From: Glandiceps talaboti
Lineage: Eukaryota > Hemichordata > Enteropneusta > Spengelidae
Direction: 5' to 3'
DNA: 64,000 nt
Assembly (NCBI RefSeq): GCF_964340395.1
Contig: NC_135549.1
Coordinates: 7,142,001-7,206,000, forward strand
Shown: piece after piece, positions 60,301 to 64,000 of the stretch
Layout of the letters: every line of letters starts with the position of its first letter
Numbering within the stretch: the stretch's first letter is position 1
Program-made: the position numbers and the translations under genes
Notes under the pieces: generated by a model
The model's input: only the letters and a program-made list of their open reading frames with translations
The model's database searches: none
What the model was told of the DNA's origin: nothing

Positions 60301-63300
60301 TAACCACGCCCATAGCAACAGCCAAATGATAGCATTTATCGTAAAGATAGCAACATGGTTGGATAGGCAACTGGATAGTTATTCAGCAAATGAACACCTA
60401 TTGTTAGCATGGACTAGCATATGGATAAACATTTAAAACTGTACAGTTGTGCTACAACGCCATTGGCGGTATTTTTATATTCACGATTAGACGATGAGAT
60501 GTATTCAAATAAAAGAGAACCATTGTGATTTATTAGCTCTGCTGTCAGCGAAAGCTGAAAGCGTAGCTTTAGGTATAGGTGGGTATTGAGGTATAGAGAG
60601 TAGAGTGAATCATAGGTGTCCGTCAAACTTTTATATTTTTACTATCTACTCCATAAGTGACAGTCGGAATTCTTCGATATTTGGTGTGCATGTTCCCTGG
60701 GGGGAGGCTATTCAGATTTGTTCATGCCAAGTTGATCTGTGCCATTTTCAATTTTTTATGATTTTTTTTCATAAAATGTCATTTTCATCAACTCCTTGAA
60801 AACCTCTTATTAGATTGCTTTGATATCTGGCGTGTTGATGCGCAGGGGGTAGCTTACTCAGATTTGTCAATTTCAAGTCAGCACATCCTCATTTTTATTT
60901 TTTATGATTTTTTTTTTGTAATTTGAAAAGAAAATGGATATGTTAATGAGCATAATGACCGACGCCATATTGGAAATCAGTCGACGAGACTTTAAGTAAA
61001 CTGCCACTTTTCAAAAGACACTATTGACGTCAAACAAACAATGTAATATGTGCTATAGTAATAATTCTACGCATTGGGCGCCCAAATGACAAGCGTTTGT
61101 TCGAAACAGGGTTGTAAACTTCAAATCCAATTCTGCACCCTTCTACATCATCAGCCAATCCGCAACATCCTCATTTGCATACTCTATCCTGATTCGACCA
61201 GAAGTTGAAGGTGACCTCATTCGACCGAGCGATTTTCCACAGCAAGTATCTTGAGTATCAACACAGGACGTTCTTAGTACTCACTAAAATCACACTGCAG
61301 ACCCACTATAAAAGTGTGATGTTTTCAGATAACATGTAACTTGTGGTTCTATATTGTCGTGCAATTTGGAATGACAGTGAACCAGAATTCCGACAACTTG
61401 CGTAAGGAAGGGCATGCCAGGCATGCGGTTGAAGTTTAAATATGGCCGACAGTTCACATTAAAGTTAAACGACATGAACGTGTCTTGCCTTTCCAAAATG
61501 CAAATATTTGGCAAGTTAGAATAATCAAAATAATTACAACTTTAATTTGGCTTCAGACTTTGCATTATGTTTTGCGTATCTTTCCCCGTTTTACATGTAA
61601 ATCCGAAAAGGTTCTCTCTCATCATGTCATCAGTGTCAGTGATCATACCGCGCGGGGGGGTAGTCCTCGGGTGCACGAGTCTGTATTACTGACTTGACTC
61701 TAAACACCGGAGGGGGAGGGACAATTGTCAGAATCGAGTCCCGAATTCCTCCGTATGCAAGCAGGACTACGTGCGGGGCTGCTTTGAGTACGAGCGAAGT
61801 GAGGCATGTTGAGGTCACATAGATTTTGTTGAGAATTATAAATATTGCGAAATGTCAAGTACAAAGTTTAAATAAAATGGAATGATGAAAAAAATGGCAG
61901 AGTCTGCTGACAGGCGCCGGTCACAAAAAACACTGTGAATTAAAATATCAGACGATGTACTAGACTGTCGACAGTCGCTCGCGCCTTTTTTCCTACGTTT
62001 TATCTAAACTCCGATCCGGCGCAACACTAGTATAATCGCAAACTGATATTGAGGGCCGAAGGCCCGAATGGTCGAGGGCCGAAGGCCTTCGGCCCTCGAT
62101 ATCAGTTTGCGATTAGACTAGTGTTGCGCCGGATCGGAGTTTAGATAAAACGGAGTAAAAAAAAGGCGCGAGCGACTGTCGACAGTCTAACGATGTACAT
62201 GTATGTATTAATCGCCGACAATCCACCCGTATGCACGAGGGACTAACCCGGAAGCAAGTCGTTGTCAGCCATACGTTACAGTGGTAACATCGTCCGAGAA
62301 ATCGCTGCGTTCAGAGTGTCATTATTCACAGAATTGTTGTTTTCGAGTGAAAACCCGTCTTGAATTGTATAACTCTAACAGATGAAGACATGTCAAGTTA
62401 TATTTTGAAAGTTGTATCGCTAGTTTGAGACGATTTTCTCACGTACTATAGTACTATCGAGGCTTACTTGGAAGTAGTAGGACCTTCCAGTTCATCGGGA
62501 AGTTTAGCCAGTCCGATAATTCTTTCTGGTTTAGTTTACAACACTTTTGATCACGCAGATTTTGTTGTTGTGATGAAAGAAATTAAAAAAAAGATCATTT
62601 CAACCATTTCGTTGTGTTTTCTTTGTGAAAGGTAACCGAACATGAACGAGTGTTACCACTGTAACGTATGGCTGAGAATGACTCTCTTCCGGGTACTTGA
62701 GATTGTCGCCGTACGGAAACTAAGATGGCGATTAATACATTTCTTCCCTATATATATCTACCACAACTAGAACAAGTTGAATGTTGTTGACTTTGTAAAT
62801 TTGTTAGAAAATTGAAATTCAAATTGCCTCAAAATTATTTTAGATCCCTAGTTTATTTCATTCTTCATTAAAATTTTCCAGGGTTACAGCTGTAAGACAC
62901 TGGAATTACTTATAGCCAACCTCAAAATCCTCTTTTTTTCTTTTTCATGTGTGCATTTCCCAGTCATTTTTTTCGGAGATTTTGTGCAATTTTTCATAAC
63001 AGTAGATTTTTGTTATAAAATGGTGACTATGGTATAAAAGTACAATACATTACCAACTTCTGTGTAAAATGTGTTTTATAGTGAGACATCATATGAAACC
63101 ACTAACCACTTTATTGCATCGCTAAAACAAAACTGCATAGTGACTCGAAGAGCTGAAGACCTGAACCACTTCTACATGTCACCAAAATAAAAAATTAAAT
63201 AAAAAAAAAAAAGCGGAGCTATTCTGACCGATAGGTCGCTTGTTTACACACTCAATCAGAACTGTAGTAGCTTTCAGTAGATTTTGACAGGTATTTTTTG

Positions 63301-63574
63301 CATATTAATGTGATAATTAGCATGTTGATTTCACTCAGCAACAAAAAATATCTTGTTTATAATCATAACTTTCAGCTACATTAGTTATTTGATTTAACAT
63401 CACTAAAAGTAATTCCAACCCCTTTTGTCTAAACAGATGACAATGAATGTGAAATAGGAAATCACAATTGTCGACAAAATCAAATTTGCCAAAACATTCA
63501 AGGATCCTTCCGTTGCGAAGATGTCAAAGATTGTGATCTTGGTCTAAGACTTGATGAAAATGATCAGTGTGTTG
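40290..63574 (+). CDS. FBLN1: Fibulin (fibulin-1/2 type), 3' end missing
   Basis: Exons 40290-40347, 44805-45058, 45789-45942, 46598-46729, 48214-48339, 48772-48888, 49520-49660, 54688-54825, 55389-55526, 55944-56081, 56879-57016, 58001-58138, 58541-58678 and 63437-63574. Exon 1 encodes a hydrophobic signal peptide (MQQCVIFLCVLLGMQNAAQ). Exons 2 and 3 encode the cysteine-rich anaphylatoxin-like region (CC pairs, ECCHCC). Exons 4 to 14 are each one EGF-like module in phase 1-1; exons 4 and 7 to 14 begin with a D/N-x-D/N-E-C calcium-binding start, while exons 5 and 6 do not. Fibulins are secreted glycoproteins of basement membranes and elastic fibres. Exons 10 to 12 are near-identical. The C-terminal fibulin module is not reached, so the gene runs past the window. 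A fibulin-1 versus fibulin-2 choice is not possible; the symbol follows the SMC1 neighbourhood. Confidence 0.92.
43293..43880. repeat. Tandem repeat, about 8 x 74 bp
   Basis: Units start (at CAGAGACTTA) near 43321, 43395, 43469, 43543, 43617 and 43691, then two altered units follow. Within each unit CTGATAGC and GCTATCAG are perfect inverted repeats, and CAGGC pairs with GCCTG. The first six units are almost identical. It lies in fibulin intron 1. Confidence 0.95.
44549..44569. repeat. Poly-G tract
   Basis: Twenty-one G in a row, about 235 bp before fibulin exon 2. This is the longest G homopolymer in the window. Confidence 0.9.
45138..45357. mobile_element. MITE-like element with terminal inverted repeats, copy 2
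   Basis: It begins GACACAACTAAAACTATTGT and ends TAGTTTTAGTTTGTGTC. Interior phrases such as GATCTTGCAGTGTACATTTT and GTGTAATCTACCACATCA match copy 1 at 1333-1583. It lies in the fibulin intron between exons 2 and 3. Confidence 0.7.
45454..45547. repeat. (GT)n microsatellite
   Basis: About 94 bp of nearly perfect GT dinucleotides in fibulin intron 2. Confidence 0.97.
45955..46370 (+). mobile_element. 3' remnant of a non-LTR retrotransposon
   Basis: Starting about 12 bp after the fibulin exon 3 donor, translation gives YNLRNDYSQRLVVPQ and, after a frame change, LKLWNSIPGELK then FKGELKTHLFKQYY, ending in a stop. This is the characteristic C-terminus of CR1/Jockey-type LINE polyproteins (L-W-N-S-L/I-P followed by F-K-x-x-L-K-T-x-L-F). 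The frame break shows decay. The sequence after the stop runs to an A/T-rich AAATAAATAAA tail. Confidence 0.65.
47560..47690. repeat. Palindromic repeat family B, copy 3
   Basis: TTCTTCATTCAGCCAAGAC at the left and TTTTCTGGCTGAATGAAGAA at the right are inverted ends; the centre has CTAAGGGGCTTTGTCACTAC and ACTAAGGGTCAC. Similarity to copies 1 and 2 continues to about 47850. It lies in fibulin intron 4. Confidence 0.8.
49020..49400 (-). repeat. Dispersed repeat family C, minus-oriented copy
   Basis: CACCAATGGCATTGTAGCACAA at 49029 is the reverse complement of the family end CAGTTGTGCTGCAATGCCATTGG seen at 46490 and 60445. TTGCTATGGACATGG near 49264 is the reverse complement of the CCATGTCCATAGCAAC phrase at 56170. 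It lies in fibulin intron 6. Confidence 0.65.
50069..50115. repeat. (CTGT)n microsatellite
   Basis: About twelve CTGT units in fibulin intron 7. The sequence after it resembles other CTGTC-led dispersed repeats in the window. Confidence 0.95.
50872..50976. repeat. 53-bp direct tandem duplication
   Basis: GAGATGAGCCAGGTAGGAGG and the following bases to GAGAGACTGAAAACAA occur twice in succession with one clear difference (CACCTCTG versus CACCCCTG). It is in fibulin intron 7. Confidence 0.9.
51892..51905. repeat. Poly-C tract
   Basis: Fourteen C in a row followed by ACCCTCACCCCC, in fibulin intron 7. Confidence 0.9.
52165..52465. repeat. (TATTG)n pentanucleotide microsatellites
   Basis: Two arrays, 52165-52206 and 52311-52465, both of TATTG/GTATT units, are separated by about 100 bp of ordinary sequence. 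A few GCATT variants occur at the left end of the second array. Confidence 0.95.
53071..53165. repeat. Palindromic repeat family B, copy 4 (partial)
   Basis: CTTCATTCAGCCGGAAAATA matches the left end of the family, and GTGACCTAAGGG pairs with CCCCTTAGGTCAC. The right end has diverged. It is in fibulin intron 7. Confidence 0.6.
56108..56510 (+). repeat. Dispersed repeat family C, copy
   Basis: Two diverged units with AGCAACTAGACCATGTCC and AGCAACAAGATCACACCC, followed by ATAGCAAC, precede GCAGTTGTGCTACAACTTC at 56468. It resembles the longer array at 59600-60400. It is in fibulin intron 10. Confidence 0.65.
57290..57930 (+). repeat. Dispersed repeat with internal (GT)n
   Basis: ACAACTGAACTGGGATTCAG, a GT tract (57345-57435), GCAAACGACTTAAAG twice, then blocks containing TCATGACATGATGATCC and GTGATATGCAAATTAG. 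The same order of phrases occurs at 58970-59560, which marks an interspersed repeat. It is in fibulin intron 11. Confidence 0.75.
58656..58805 (+). repeat. Tandem copies of the fibulin exon 13 donor edge
   Basis: CAATTCAGCCAATCAGTGTG then TTGGTAAG occurs at the real exon end (from 58656; donor GT 58679-58680) and again from about 58702, 58738 and 58776. Copies 2 and 4 keep the full GGTAAGT donor and copy 3 has GGTAATT. Read-through from exon 13 hits TAA at the copy 2 donor, and use of copy 2 (exon end 58724) would shift frame by one base (46 extra bases). Confidence 0.9.
58970..59560 (+). repeat. Dispersed repeat led by (CTGT)n/(GT)n
   Basis: ACAACTGAACTGAAGGTTCA, GTCTGTCTGTCTG, GTAAACAACTTAAAG, then recurrent blocks such as TTCATGACATGATGATTCC and GTGATATGCAAATTAG, spaced roughly 150 to 170 bp. 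It is a second copy of the family at 57290-57930. It is in fibulin intron 13. Confidence 0.75.
59600..60480 (+). repeat. Tandem array of about 114-bp units (family C)
   Basis: GACCACGCCC or a variant recurs near 59615, 59731, 59844, 59959, 60073, 60187 and 60301. Each unit includes CATAGCAACAGCCAAA and AATAAACATTCAAAAAATGT. The array ends with ACAGTTGTGCTACAACGCCA at 60443, the family's shared terminus. It is in fibulin intron 13. Confidence 0.88.
61961..62189. mobile_element. 229-bp palindromic DNA transposon with perfect 9-bp target duplication
   Basis: The left arm, TAGACTGTCGACAGTCGCTC onward, and the right arm, which ends GAGCGACTGTCGACAGTCTA, are complementary over about 100 bp with only a few changes. 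The short centre contains GAGGGCCGAAGGCC repeated. ACGATGTAC stands directly outside both ends (61952-61960 and 62190-62198). Nine-base duplications with long inverted ends fit Mutator-like elements, though the family is inferred from length alone. It is non-coding and GC-richer than its surroundings. Confidence 0.9.
62203..62740. mobile_element. Inverted-repeat element of about 540 bp
   Basis: ATGTATTAATCGCC (62203-62216) is the reverse complement of GGCGATTAATACAT (62727-62740). Further inward CCCGGAAG and CAGCCATACGTTACAGTGGT at about 62269 also pair with their complements near 62660, so each imperfect terminal repeat spans about 85-100 bp. No clear target duplication or coding frame is seen. 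Confidence 0.7.
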
Positions 63575-64000
63575 GTAAGTAATGGTATATACAATAGATA
63601 CTTTGCTATACTTCTGTCAGACAATGTACATTGTCATAAACCACTACCATTTGGTGATAGTACTGACTGATCCCTTTTGTGTTTATGAATAGGAAATCTA
63701 CTCTGTATATCACGGAAATGACAGGCACATTTTCCCTAAGGATGTCCATACTTAATTCTATGTTTCAAATTGTAACACCTAAAAAATTATGGGTCAGTTG
63801 ATCAGTTAAAAGTGAAAATAGACTAAGAGTAAAAGAAGAAAGTAATTGTATGTGCACATGTTGGTGATACTTTCATACTTTGCAGTCTGAATGACTTAGA
63901 AATGACAAACATTGACAAACACAACAAAGAAGTCATGATGTGAAATATAGTTAAATATGGCCGCCCTATCCCAGACTCCTTTTTATGATGTTCATGAAAT
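63575..64000. other. Fibulin intron after exon 14
   Basis: After the exon 14 donor the sequence is AT-rich and shows no further EGF-like or fibulin-module exon before the window ends. Confidence 0.6.

Overview
The window is eukaryotic, AT-rich animal DNA. Genes are split by GT-AG introns of about 0.1 to 5 kb, and the sequence is crowded with microsatellites, minisatellites and small inverted-repeat transposons. Protein matches are to bilaterian families. A single SMC1, RIB43A and fibulin gene instead of vertebrate paralogue pairs suggests a marine invertebrate (invertebrate deuterostome or lophotrochozoan); the species cannot be fixed from the sequence alone.

Layout. (1) 1866-9090, plus strand: the last eight exons of histone deacetylase 11, whose 5' exons lie left of the window. 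(2) 9091-12655: intergenic. (3) 12656-15287, minus strand: a complete four-exon RIB43A-like (RIBC1/RIBC2) ciliary microtubule protein. (4) 15288-15840: a 553-bp head-to-head promoter. (5) 15841-36279, plus strand: a complete 24-exon SMC1 cohesin gene, about 1250 residues. (6) 36280-40289: intergenic. (7) 40290 to beyond 63574, plus strand: a fibulin gene with signal peptide, anaphylatoxin-like region and 11 EGF-like modules, one per exon; its C-terminal exons lie to the right.

The four genes do not form a pathway. Their order is the striking point: from established human gene order, HDAC11 lies beside FBLN2 on 3p25, SMC1B and RIBC2 are head-to-head beside FBLN1 on 22q13, and SMC1A and RIBC1 are head-to-head on Xp11. 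The window looks like the unduplicated ancestor of those three blocks.

The least expected structures are duplications at exon edges: seven tandem copies of the start of SMC1 exon 16 with its splice acceptor, two of them in frame upstream of the real exon; a decayed partial copy of SMC1 exon 4; four copies of the fibulin exon 13 donor edge; and nearly identical fibulin exons 10 to 12. There is also a 229-bp palindromic transposon with a perfect 9-bp target duplication, a palindromic insertion that splits an unidentified open frame inside an SMC1 intron, and several inverted-repeat families.
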